Origin: Halovenus salina
GTDB lineage: Archaea; Halobacteriota; Halobacteria; Halobacteriales; Haloarculaceae
Direction of reading: 5' to 3'
NCBI RefSeq assembly: GCF_026410925.1
Contig: NZ_CP112972.1
Coordinates: 372,001 to 436,000, forward strand
DNA length: 64,000 nucleotides
In this document: in pieces, positions 44,172 to 52,626 of the stretch
Layout of the letters: every line of letters begins with the position of its first letter
Position numbering within the stretch: position 1 is the first letter of the stretch
Notes under the pieces: generated by a model
The model's database searches: none
What the model was told of the DNA's origin: nothing
What the model saw: the letters and a program-made list of their open reading frames with translations, nothing else
Made by a program: the position numbers and the translations under genes

Positions 44172-45715
44172 CAGATTGGTTTGAGCGTTCCGTCGTCGGG
44201 CTCGTAACACTCACCGTCCATCAGTGCGTCCTGGATTGCCGACTCGGTCTCTTTGGCGTCGACGCCGTATCGTTCTGTCATCTCCTCTATGACTTTTTCT
44301 CTGCTTGCGCCGCTTCCCTCATCGAGTTCGCCCATCACGGAGACGACCGTCGACTGCATATCATCTGGCTCGTCTACACTGTCTACTTTCATCTCTTCTG
44401 CCGTTTCTGAGTCCGCTTGTGTCTCCGTCTCCTCCGGAGGGGCCGTCGTCTCCGACTCCTCTTCCTGTGCGTCTTCAGCTGCCGGGGTCTCGATATCGGC
44501 TTCTCCAGGGTCGCTGACCTCTGTTCCGGTCTGGAACTCTGTTCCGAACTCCTCTTCGACCTGTTGTCGGGTCTCCTCTTCGAGTTCGAACTCCTCGGGG
44601 TCGAACTCGCCCGGACCGTCGAGAGTTCCGGAATCCACTGGCTCCTCGTCAGCCCCGGAGTCCGTTGGCTCCTCGTCGGACACAGACTCCGTCGCTGGCG
44701 TTTCGTCGGTGACTACCGTCGTCTCCGCGCTGTCCTCGATGTTGTTGGCTTCCTCGTCCTCGGGCTCGACTGCGGCAGTCTCCTGGCTCGGGGTCGTTGT
44801 CTCAGCCGCGGCTGTCTCCTCCTCGGAGACCGTCGTCTCACTACCGCCCTCGTGCACTTCGGCCTCTGAAGTCTGCTCTGGTGACGCCTGTTCGTCAGAT
44901 ATCGTTGCTCCTTCCGGTTCTGCAGTCGAGGTGTCCTGGCTCGTCTCGCCTGCGGGAGGCTCCGCGGCGGCAGATATCTCAATCCCGGCATCCGCAATCT
45001 CACTCACTGACACGGGTCCAGGCTCATCCGGCGATTCATCCAGCGACGTGACCTCGTCTTTCTCATCTGCGACGACGCGTGCGGCATCCAGAGCCACGTC
45101 TCGCAGTCGGTCGAGATACGTCGGTGTTGTTCCGTAATGCTCCAGAGCCAGCGGAATACCGACACTCATCCCCTCGCTGACGCCGCCGTCGAGCAACGCC
45201 GCTTCGAGGGCGTCTCCAGACTCCTCGAGCTCTATCGCGGTCCCGAGCGTCCCGATTCGTTCGAGTGTCTGCTCTGCCGTCTGGACTGTCCAGCGGTCTC
45301 GGGTCTCTGCATCTACTTCGTTGATGCTTTCGGGCCGGACGGAGCTGTAGACCTGGTCGGAGTCCTCGGGCTGGAAGGTCCGGGCTTTGCCGGTCATCGC
45401 GACGAACATCGGCGTCTCCGCTCGCTCCAGAAACGCCTGGACGTCCGGTTGATACTGGCCTGCGTACGTAACGAACGCTCCTGTCGGGTCGACCACGCGC
45501 CCGCGCAGTACGTCATCACTCACCGGCTCGATTTCGGTCAACACACCGACAGCGAACAGTCGATTGACCCGCGCGCCAGTCGGCGTGATGACGTAGTTCG
45601 GCGAGCGGTCGTCGTCACCCGCCGAGTACGATAGATCTGCGTCCTCGAACTCGGTCGCGAACAGCCGGTACGCGACCTCACGCTGGCCGGCACCGTCGTC
45701 TTCTGACTCGCTCAT
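44171..45715 (-). CDS. RPA-associated protein (RPAP) with long acidic linker
   Basis: The 514-residue protein carries the conserved RPAP (COG3390) region at about 10-215, with an OB-like part around VITPTGARVNRLFAVGVL and GAFVTYAGQYQPDVQAFL. A very long Glu/Thr/Ser-rich linker (about 230-460) follows, and a C-terminal winged-helix-like domain ends it (GASREKVIEEMTERYGVDA). RPAP proteins form complexes with RPA in Haloferax and are needed for DNA damage tolerance. The linker is unusually extended and probably disordered. The start overlaps rpa1 by 4 bp (ATGA) and the end overlaps the phosphoesterase by 1 bp. Confidence 0.88.
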   Translation of the reverse strand: MSESEDDGAGQREVAYRLFATEFEDADLSYSAGDDDRSPNYVITPTGARVNRLFAVGVLTEIEPVSDDVLRGRVVDPTGAFVTYAGQYQPDVQAFLERAETPMFVAMTGKARTFQPEDSDQVYSSVRPESINEVDAETRDRWTVQTAEQTLERIGTLGTAIELEESGDALEAALLDGGVSEGMSVGIPLALEHYGTTPTYLDRLRDVALDAARVVADEKDEVTSLDESPDEPGPVSVSEIADAGIEISAAAEPPAGETSQDTSTAEPEGATISDEQASPEQTSEAEVHEGGSETTVSEEETAAAETTTPSQETAAVEPEDEEANNIEDSAETTVVTDETPATESVSDEEPTDSGADEEPVDSGTLDGPGEFDPEEFELEEETRQQVEEEFGTEFQTGTEVSDPGEADIETPAAEDAQEEESETTAPPEETETQADSETAEEMKVDSVDEPDDMQSTVVSVMGELDEGSGASREKVIEEMTERYGVDAKETESAIQDALMDGECYEPDDGTLKPI

Positions 45716-46986
45716 GCCTCAACCTCCGTCAGCAGGCGCGAGGCACGTGTCTTCGCGTCCTCGCTGTGGGTCGTGAACTCGGTCGCCTCCAGGTTCGCGC
45801 CGTAGTCGTCGACGGTGAGTGTCCCGCGGACGCGGAACTCCCGGCCCACGATGCTGTCGCGGATACTGTCTGCGACGACCTCGCGGTCCATCTCCTCGCG
45901 TGCGTGCTCCCGTGCGTCATCGAGGTCGCCGCCGTAGACTTCAGCCGTGATTTCCTCGTCGAGGATAGCTGTCACGGTTCCGGTTCCGTCGTCGAGGATT
46001 GCCTTGACCCGGAGGTCGTCTTCGCCGTCGACGGCTCCGTGGCTTCTGCACTGGCCGCTTTGGATGACGCGGCCACAGTCGGGACAGCGCTCGATGAGCC
46101 CAGAGCCGTCACGGACTGCGACGACGTTTCCCGTCACCTCCAAGTCGAACATGCCGCCGGTCTCGATTGCGTCGCCAATCTGGTACTGCGTGCCCGAGTC
46201 TGCCACCTCGACGGGCGTCTCCAGGGCCTCGACAGTCGAGAACTCGGAAACGTTGACCGACGGGACGCCGCGGAACTCTCTGATGAACACGTCTTCGATT
46301 CGGACGGAGGTGCCGGCCGATAGCTCGCTCCGGGGTTCCCAGTCGGTAAACGGGAGACGCCCCGTTTCGTCGCCGAGGACGCCGCTGAGAATCTCGGTCT
46401 CGCCGTCGCGCCCGTTGATCTGTTTCTCCTCGACATCGAGGACCTGTACCTCAACGTTCACGCCGCGGTCGCCCGGCTCCAGCGTCGCCAGGCGTGCGTC
46501 GCCGCCGACCTCGTACTCGATGTCGAGGTCGTCTTCGACGCGTTCGACGCTCGTCGAATCCCCGAGATTCAGCTCCGGGTGTCCCTCCCACTCACGAACG
46601 TCTGCGTTTCCCAGGTGAACCGTCTCTCCGGGCTGGAGGTCGAAATCCTCCCAGGAGGTGTAGGATATTTTCCCGCTCTGGTCGGCAACTTCGCCCTCGA
46701 AGATGACCTGTTGGTCGCCGTTGTACTGGATAGAGCGCTTGCCGACCGAGAGCACTGTCGCCGTGGTGTCGACCCTGGAGTCGGCAGTCGAGACGTCGGC
46801 GACTGATTTGGTTGCTATCTCCCCTCCACCGGTGGACTCACTGTCGCTGTAGTTCCGGCGGACCGTCTCTTTTGCCTCGTCTATCGGAACACCGTACTGT
46901 TCCAGATTTTCGAGTTTCCCTTTGACCTCCGTTTTGTCAACGCCGAGGCTGGAGGCGAGTTCCTCGGCATGGTCGTCTAAACTCAT
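45712..46986 (-). CDS. Replication protein A, single-strand DNA-binding (RPA1-type)
   Basis: The 424-residue protein has several OB folds in tandem (strand patterns such as TATVLSVGKRSIQYNGDQQ, VNVEVQVLDVEEKQINGRDG and LEVTGNVVAVRDGSG). A zinc site follows (CPDCGRVIQSGQCRSHG), and before the first OB fold there is a helical N-terminal segment. This is the main haloarchaeal RPA type, coating single-stranded DNA in replication and repair. The ATG at 46986 is preferred over one at 47013. It is the first gene of the rpa1-rpap1-phosphoesterase operon, divergent from ribH. Confidence 0.93.
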   Translation of the reverse strand: MSLDDHAEELASSLGVDKTEVKGKLENLEQYGVPIDEAKETVRRNYSDSESTGGGEIATKSVADVSTADSRVDTTATVLSVGKRSIQYNGDQQVIFEGEVADQSGKISYTSWEDFDLQPGETVHLGNADVREWEGHPELNLGDSTSVERVEDDLDIEYEVGGDARLATLEPGDRGVNVEVQVLDVEEKQINGRDGETEILSGVLGDETGRLPFTDWEPRSELSAGTSVRIEDVFIREFRGVPSVNVSEFSTVEALETPVEVADSGTQYQIGDAIETGGMFDLEVTGNVVAVRDGSGLIERCPDCGRVIQSGQCRSHGAVDGEDDLRVKAILDDGTGTVTAILDEEITAEVYGGDLDDAREHAREEMDREVVADSIRDSIVGREFRVRGTLTVDDYGANLEATEFTTHSEDAKTRASRLLTEVEA

Positions 46987-47078
46987 ACTGGCTACTTTGC
47001 CGCCCCCGTACAAAAATCGTTGCCGTGAGTCCTGCCGAGAGCGGTAGTTCTATACGCCACCGTACCCCCTTCGCAAAC

Positions 47079-47507
47079 ATGGTACGTTTGGGGCTGGTGG
47101 TTGCCCAGTTCAACAAAGAGAGTCCGGTAACGGCCGAGATGGAGTCTCGCGCACGCGAGGAGGCAGACCGACAGGACGCCGAGATTGTCGAGACGATAGA
47201 GGTGCCCGGCTCGTACGACACGCCGCTTGCAGCCGACAGACTGGCGAGACGTGACGATATCGACGCCGTTGTCGCCATCGGGGCTATTATCACCGGCGAC
47301 ACTGACCACGACCAAGTCATCGCCGACGCGGCAGCCCAGGGACTGACTGACGTGAGTCTCGACCGTGACACACCCGTAACTCTGGGTATCATCGGTCCGG
47401 ATATGAGTCACGACGAAGCACAGGCACGGGTTGACCACGGCGCAGCCGCCGTAGCGAGCGCGATAGACCTGGCCACCACCCTCGAACCACCCGGAGACCA
47501 TACATGA
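47079..47507 (+). CDS. ribH: 6,7-dimethyl-8-ribityllumazine synthase
   Basis: RibH performs the penultimate riboflavin step. The 142-residue product has the N-terminal VRLGLVVAQFN, the VPGSYDTPLA phosphate loop and GAIITGDTDHDQVI with the catalytic His. The length is normal for archaeal RibH. The ATG at 47079 follows a TATA-like gttctatacg about 25-30 bp upstream. The stop overlaps the next gene (ATGA). Confidence 0.94.
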   Translation: MVRLGLVVAQFNKESPVTAEMESRAREEADRQDAEIVETIEVPGSYDTPLAADRLARRDDIDAVVAIGAIITGDTDHDQVIADAAAQGLTDVSLDRDTPVTLGIIGPDMSHDEAQARVDHGAAAVASAIDLATTLEPPGDHT

Positions 47508-48661
47508 GAGAGTTCACCTACGCGGACAGAGTCGAACGTGTATCGCCCAGCGCAACGCTTGCGATCAGCAACAAGGCCTCGGCACTCGAAGCCGACGGCG
47601 TCGACGTCGTCGATCTGAGTGTCGGCGAACCCGATTTCGATACGCCACAGCCAATCAAAGACGCCGCCGAGAGTGCCCTGGAGGCGGGCCACACCGGCTA
47701 CACGACCTCGAACGGAGTGCCAGCACTCCGCGAGGCAATCGCCGACTCCCTCGCCGAGGACGGGCTAGATTTCTACGACCCCGAGGATATCATCGTCACG
47801 CCGGGCGGCAAGCAGGCCCTCTTCGAGGTGTTCCAGACGCTCGTCGACGACGGTGACGAAGTCGTCCTCCTCGACCCCGCCTGGGTCTCCTACGAGGCAA
47901 TGACTAAACTCGCGGGCGGCGATTTGACGAGAGTCGACACCGCGGCTCACGACTTTGCACTCGAACCAGCGATTCCGGCACTCACCGAGGCGGTCTCGGA
48001 CGAGACGACGCTTCTGGTGCTCAACTCGCCGGGCAACCCCCACGGTGCAGTCTACGGCGAAAGCGCGCTCGAAGCAGTCCGAGACCTCGCCGTCGACCAC
48101 GACTTCACGGTCATCTCTGACGAAATATATAGCGAAATAACCTATAACGGTGTGGAGATGACCAGTATCGGAGCGCTTTCGGGGATGGCAGACAGGACAG
48201 TGACCCTCAACGGGTTCTCGAAGTCGTATGCGATGACCGGCTGGCGGCTAGGGTATTTTGCCGCACCCGAGGGCGTCATCGAGCAGGCAGGGAAGGTTCA
48301 TAGTCACTCCGTCTCGTGTGCGACTAACTTCGTGCAGCGGGCGGGTATCACTGCACTGGAAGATGTCGACGAGGAGATAGACGAGATGGTCGAGGCTTTC
48401 GCCGAGCGCCGCGAGTTCCTGCTGTCGGCGTTTGCCGACCACGGTATCGATATTGTCGAGCCAGAGGGCGCGTTCTATATGATGGTCCCCGTGGCCGAAG
48501 ACGACCAAGCCTGGTGTGACGACGCCATCGAGACGGCCCACGTCGCCACTGTTCCAGGAAGTGCCTTCGGCACGCCGGGCTATGCCCGTATCTCGTATGC
48601 AAACAGCAAAGACCGCCTCGCAGAAGCTATCGACCGCCTCGACGACGCAGATCTTCTCTGA
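47504..48661 (+). CDS. Class I/II pyridoxal-phosphate aminotransferase (aspartate aminotransferase family)
   Basis: The 385-residue fold-type I aminotransferase has NSPGNPHGAV (the conserved Asn and Pro), the Schiff-base lysine in NGFSKSYAMTGWRLGY and the substrate-binding Arg near the C-terminus (YARISYA). It resembles archaeal aspartate/aromatic aminotransferases; the true amino acid specificity cannot be read. The start overlaps the ribH stop by 4 bp, so the pair is co-translated although no pathway link is obvious. Confidence 0.92.
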   Translation: MREFTYADRVERVSPSATLAISNKASALEADGVDVVDLSVGEPDFDTPQPIKDAAESALEAGHTGYTTSNGVPALREAIADSLAEDGLDFYDPEDIIVTPGGKQALFEVFQTLVDDGDEVVLLDPAWVSYEAMTKLAGGDLTRVDTAAHDFALEPAIPALTEAVSDETTLLVLNSPGNPHGAVYGESALEAVRDLAVDHDFTVISDEIYSEITYNGVEMTSIGALSGMADRTVTLNGFSKSYAMTGWRLGYFAAPEGVIEQAGKVHSHSVSCATNFVQRAGITALEDVDEEIDEMVEAFAERREFLLSAFADHGIDIVEPEGAFYMMVPVAEDDQAWCDDAIETAHVATVPGSAFGTPGYARISYANSKDRLAEAIDRLDDADLL

Positions 48662-48727
48662 ACCGGAGACCAATTCGCCTGCTCTACAGCAGTCCACGGA
48701 ACCCCACGGTCAAAACGCGGGTCTCGC

Positions 48728-50029
48728 TCAGATGTTGCCGTTGATAATGTCAGCAAGTCGCCCGCGGTCGAATAGCTGCTCGTCTTCCGGGATTTCTCCG
48801 TATCCTGGATAGGACCCGAATTCGTCGGGGTAGAGCTGTTTGGCCGCCATCTCTGTCTGGAACAAGTTGATGATGGGGCCCTGGTACGGAGTGCCGCCGA
48901 GGTAGAGGTCGTCGTTCTTGACTGCGGTCAGCTGGCTTCCGACCGGATGGTCTTGGAGGAGTTCTCGCTGCTGTTGAATCAGGTTCTTGCCCTGGAAGTC
49001 ACGATACGTAATTCCAAAGTTGAAGATGATAACATCCGGGTCGTACTCCAACAGCCCTTCGTACCCCATCTTGACCGACGTTTGACCGCTGTATGCGCCC
49101 TCGAAAGCGTCGGTAACATCCAGGTCCCGGTACTGTTTCTTTCCCCACGTCTTTTCGACCTCCGACTTCGGGTTGTAGACGAGCCACCCATCGCGGTTCT
49201 CGGGGTTATACCGGCCGTTTACCAGAGCCATTGTCCGGCGCTCGGTTTCTTCGGGAACGCGTGACCTAATATCCTCGATAAACGGCTCGTACAGGTCGAG
49301 TATCGCTTGGCCCCGTTCCTGCTCGCCAAAGAGTGCGGCGTACTTGGGGATATACTCTGGAATTGACATGTAGGGATACGATTCGCCGACGGGCCAATGG
49401 GTCCACCCATCGAAACGCTTTCGCCGGCTCTCGTTCCCGAACCATGGCGCGATATTCTCCTGAATTTCCTCGGCTTCCTCTGTATCGAGTCCGTAAATCG
49501 CGAGGAGAGGGTTCGGGTCAAAAGCCACCAGATCTGGGTCGAGGTCGTACAACGCCTCGAGATCCGTATTACGCTCCGTCGTCGTGTACTTGGTGAGCTC
49601 ATCCTTAGCTGGTACTGTCACACCGTCGAGGAAGTCGTAGAACCCCTGGTACCAGAACCGAGGGTCGGCCATCCCGACAGCACCGTCGGCCTGGCCGAGT
49701 GCGGTCAACACGTCAGCGGTGAAGCCGAGCCCACCAACCCATGTCGAAGGGGGCTCTTCGAGCGTCAGTTCGCCCATCGGCGGCATCGACGCAGAGTAGG
49801 ATTTTTCATCCGTGTTGGTCTCTGTCTCGGTGGCGCTCGGTGTCGATTCACCATCGCCGGCCTGCTCAGGGGTCGCGGTCGGGGTTGACTCTGTGCTGTC
49901 TTCGGGTTCTGACCCCGAGCTCGAATCGTCGGTACACCCGGCAAGGAAGCCGCCGACTGCAACTGCCCCGCCGTATTTCATGTAGTCCCGCCGCGTCGGT
50001 TCCTCCTGTGTTGTATTCTCTCTCGACAT
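48728..50029 (-). CDS. Iron-siderophore ABC transporter substrate-binding lipoprotein
   Basis: The 433-residue protein starts with a Tat lipoprotein signal (TRRDYMKYGGAVAVGGFLAGC, Cys32), a Ser/Thr/Glu linker, then a class III binding fold typical of ferric-siderophore or cobalamin receptors, with a long helix between two lobes (for example LYDLDPDLVAFDPNPLL and LLEYDPDVIIFNFG). It has its own promoter with two TTAGG palindromes (50036-50049 and 50069-50086), while the ATPase and permease lie in the next transcript upstream. The ligand is most likely an Fe3+-hydroxamate or similar siderophore. Confidence 0.88.
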   Translation of the reverse strand: MSRENTTQEEPTRRDYMKYGGAVAVGGFLAGCTDDSSSGSEPEDSTESTPTATPEQAGDGESTPSATETETNTDEKSYSASMPPMGELTLEEPPSTWVGGLGFTADVLTALGQADGAVGMADPRFWYQGFYDFLDGVTVPAKDELTKYTTTERNTDLEALYDLDPDLVAFDPNPLLAIYGLDTEEAEEIQENIAPWFGNESRRKRFDGWTHWPVGESYPYMSIPEYIPKYAALFGEQERGQAILDLYEPFIEDIRSRVPEETERRTMALVNGRYNPENRDGWLVYNPKSEVEKTWGKKQYRDLDVTDAFEGAYSGQTSVKMGYEGLLEYDPDVIIFNFGITYRDFQGKNLIQQQRELLQDHPVGSQLTAVKNDDLYLGGTPYQGPIINLFQTEMAAKQLYPDEFGSYPGYGEIPEDEQLFDRGRLADIINGNI

Positions 50030-50035
50030 GTATTT

Positions 50036-50049
50036 TTAGGTGACCCTAA
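50036..50049. promoter_or_regulatory. DtxR/SirR-type operator, site 1
   Basis: TTAGG-TGAC-CCTAA has 5-bp perfect arms. It lies 7-20 bp ahead of the ATG of the binding-lipoprotein gene. The TTAGG...CCTAA arms match the known consensus style of iron-responsive DtxR-family regulators (the IdeR/SirR type, called Idr in haloarchaea). Confidence 0.7.
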
Positions 50050-50068
50050 TACGAATAACTCTGTCGAT

Positions 50069-50086
50069 TTTTAGGCGTACCTAAAA
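50069..50086. promoter_or_regulatory. DtxR/SirR-type operator, site 2
   Basis: TTTTAGG-CGTA-CCTAAAA has 7-bp perfect arms. Its centre is 35 bp from that of site 1, and the two bracket a weak TATA-like gttattc. The 35-bp spacing recurs at the other iron promoter. Confidence 0.75.
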
Positions 50087-50236
50087 TATTAGTGGCCAAC
50101 ATACCCGCAAGAATCCCGCTCACCGATTGCTTCTGGCGGCTATCTTCGGCCTTTGGGGCCCTGTGATTTACGTACAGCCCACCTACTAGCAGCAGCTCGT
50201 CGTGATCGCCGCAATTGACGATCTCGTCGCCTTTGA

Positions 50237-51178
50237 TTACTCCATTCCGGACGCATTTTGCGGTATCGTCTCGCTGTCTTCCGACACATCATCGTCGGTG
50301 TCGTGGCGCGCGCGAATCGGCGTAACCCGGGGTCCGCGATCGGTAACATCGACGACAGCATCAATCTCGAACACGTCCGCGAGCAGCTCCTCAGTGACGA
50401 CCTCCTCGGGTGTACCACGCGCCTGTATCTTCCCGTCTTTGAGCGCGACAATCCGGTCAGCAAGGCGGGCGGCTTGCTCGATGTCGTGAAGCACGACGAC
50501 AACCGTAATGTCGCTCTCGTCCCGGAGTGTCTCGATAATCTCCATCACCTCTAGCTGATGATGCATGTCGAGGAAGGTCGTCGGTTCGTCGAGCAGCAAC
50601 ACGTCAGTGTCCTGGGCGAGCACCATTGCGATCCACGCGAGCTGTTTCTGCCCACCGCTCAGACTGCCCACCTCGCGCTCGCGGAGGTGGCCACAGCCCG
50701 CACGCTCGATTGCCTGATTAACTGCCTGCTGGTCTTCCTCGGTGACCGTCTCGAAGAAGCCGCGATGGGGGTATCGGCCGTGGTAGACGAGATCTTCGAC
50801 AGTGATCGAATTTGGCGAGGTACTCTCCTGAGAGAGCAACCCGAGCTTGCGAGCCAGCTCTTTGGTGTCCATCTCGAACACGTCCTGATCGTCGACCAAC
50901 ACTGAGCCTACTTTGGGAGTGAGCTGTTTAGCAAGCCCCTTCAACAGGGTACTTTTGCCTGAGCCGTTCGGACCGACCAGCGCAGTCACTGCACCGGGTT
51001 CGGCGACGAGGGTCTCGTCTTCGATGACCGGGTCGTCCATCGACGGGTACCCGATGACTAGATCCTCTCCTGACAGCTCGCTCGCCGTTTCTGCGTCGGT
51101 TGTCTCGGCCGCAGCTTCTTTTGAGACCGATTCCTCAGTGCCGTTTTGATGTTGTGTGGTAGCTAGGTTTAGTACCAT
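50237..51178 (-). CDS. Iron-siderophore ABC transporter ATPase (FepC/FhuC type)
   Basis: The 313-residue ATPase has Walker A GPNGSGKST, the Q-loop LLSQES, signature SLSGGQ, Walker B LLLDEPTTFLD and the H-loop VVVLHDIEQAA. An acidic N-terminal extension of about 35 residues precedes the fold. The ATG at 51178 follows the permease stop by one base; a GTG at 51190 is possible but would overlap more. It is the last gene of the flavoprotein-permease-ATPase transcript. Confidence 0.93.
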   Translation of the reverse strand: MVLNLATTQHQNGTEESVSKEAAAETTDAETASELSGEDLVIGYPSMDDPVIEDETLVAEPGAVTALVGPNGSGKSTLLKGLAKQLTPKVGSVLVDDQDVFEMDTKELARKLGLLSQESTSPNSITVEDLVYHGRYPHRGFFETVTEEDQQAVNQAIERAGCGHLREREVGSLSGGQKQLAWIAMVLAQDTDVLLLDEPTTFLDMHHQLEVMEIIETLRDESDITVVVVLHDIEQAARLADRIVALKDGKIQARGTPEEVVTEELLADVFEIDAVVDVTDRGPRVTPIRARHDTDDDVSEDSETIPQNASGME

Positions 51179-51179
51179 C

Positions 51180-52547
51180 TCAGATCTCACCCATTGCTTC
51201 TTTCTTGCGCATCAGATACAGGAAGTACGGCCCGCCAACGAGGCCGGTAACGATACCGACAGGTATCTGACCGTCAGAGCCGGTCAGTACACCCATTCCC
51301 AACCGCGCCCCGGCATCTGCACCGACCATCAATGCGGGGCCGACGAACAGACAGCCGACGATTACCTTCTTGTAGTCGCTGCCGACCAGATTCCGAACCA
51401 TATGTGGGACAATCAGACCGACAAAACCGACGATACCTGCGACGGCGATACTCGCAGCCGCCGCCAACACAGCCACGCCCGAAAGCGCGAACCGCACCTT
51501 CTCGATGGACATGCCCAGTGATTTGGCGGTTTGCTCGCCGAGTAACATCACGTTACACTGCCGTGCGCCGGCAATTGCAAGCCCGATTGAGACGACCGAC
51601 CACGGGAGCACCATCCGCACCTGCTCCCAGTCAGTTCCTGTCAACGAGCCAGTCGTCCAGGCAATCGCCGACTGGACGACGGCGAGGTTGTCTGCGAAGA
51701 AGAACAACCCGGTCTGCAGGCTGTTGAAAACGGTACCGACAATCACGCCAGCCAACACCAGCCGAACGGGGGAGGTGCCATTCTTCCAGGCGATTGCATA
51801 GACAATTAGAAACGCCGCTATTCCGCCGAGAGCCGCTATGACCGGAAGTAACGACGAGGCGGTAAACGCCACCTCTCCGACACCGACTGGCAGACTGGCA
51901 CCGGGGGCGGCGACAAACGCAACTGCGAGGGCTGCAGGCCCGAGCAGACCTGCGATGAGTAACTGTTGGTTTTCGATTCCGTACCACCAGGCACCACCAA
52001 GCCCCAGGAGCCACGCGACGAGAATCGCGCCACATACCAGACCTCCCTGTGGACCGGCCGGCGTGAGAAATGGGAACGCCAGGACAAAGGAGGGAATCGC
52101 CACGAGTACGGCGAGAATCATCAGCCCGGCACCCGAGGAGACGCCGAGGATGAACGGACTTGCCAGTTCATTTCGGGTGATAGCCTGGAAAATCGCACCC
52201 GACACCGCGAGGTTCATTCCGACGATAATCGCAACGAACACTCGCGGCAGACGGATATTCCAGACGATAAGGCTCTCCTTGCTCATCTCCGGCATCTCGC
52301 CGCCGAAGAGAAACGCGTTCCAGGCCTGTTGGTTCAGGACTACGTCCGGGTTGAACACCGCCGACCACGTCTTGCCGAGACTCATTGAGAACGATCCGAA
52401 GCTCACCTGCACCAGTCCCGCGAGTACAACCACTGCAATGCTCCCGATCGCAGTCGCCACCAATTTACGATCGAACAGCCAAACGAACCGCCGAGTGTCG
52501 CGGGTTCTCGTCACCGATCCGTCACCAACCGATGTCTCGTTACTCAT
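51180..52547 (-). CDS. Iron-siderophore ABC transporter permease (FecCD family)
   Basis: The 455-residue membrane protein has about ten hydrophobic helices in FecCD order, beginning near residue 30 (LVATAIGSIAVVVLAGLVQV), with conserved family segments RLPRVFVAIIVGMNLAVSGA, ITRNELASPFILGVSSGAG and GIVGFVGLIVPHMVRNLVG. It imports ferric siderophore with the ATPase. The ATG at 52547 lies inside the last codons of a short frame (52540-52626) that could couple it to the flavoprotein gene; an upstream in-frame TTG at 52583 also exists. Confidence 0.93.
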   Translation of the reverse strand: MSNETSVGDGSVTRTRDTRRFVWLFDRKLVATAIGSIAVVVLAGLVQVSFGSFSMSLGKTWSAVFNPDVVLNQQAWNAFLFGGEMPEMSKESLIVWNIRLPRVFVAIIVGMNLAVSGAIFQAITRNELASPFILGVSSGAGLMILAVLVAIPSFVLAFPFLTPAGPQGGLVCGAILVAWLLGLGGAWWYGIENQQLLIAGLLGPAALAVAFVAAPGASLPVGVGEVAFTASSLLPVIAALGGIAAFLIVYAIAWKNGTSPVRLVLAGVIVGTVFNSLQTGLFFFADNLAVVQSAIAWTTGSLTGTDWEQVRMVLPWSVVSIGLAIAGARQCNVMLLGEQTAKSLGMSIEKVRFALSGVAVLAAAASIAVAGIVGFVGLIVPHMVRNLVGSDYKKVIVGCLFVGPALMVGADAGARLGMGVLTGSDGQIPVGIVTGLVGGPYFLYLMRKKEAMGEI

Positions 52548-52626
52548 CGGTCTCACACACTGTCGCAGTGTCTCTCCCGTCAACTGGTGTTTTGCTGACT
52601 CCTTCGTGGACCATCTGTCCGCTCAT
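52540..52626 (-). CDS. Possible 28-codon leader or micro-ORF between flavoprotein and permease genes
   Basis: This frame starts on an ATG overlapping the flavoprotein stop (ATGA) and ends 7 nt inside the permease gene (sequence GATGAGTAAC, where TAA ends it and ATG starts the permease). It encodes a 28-residue peptide beginning MSGQMVHEGVSKTPVDGRDT. The exact fit at both ends suggests translational coupling, but with only 28 codons chance cannot be excluded. No composition bias helps. Confidence 0.35.
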   Translation of the reverse strand: MSGQMVHEGVSKTPVDGRDTATVCETDE

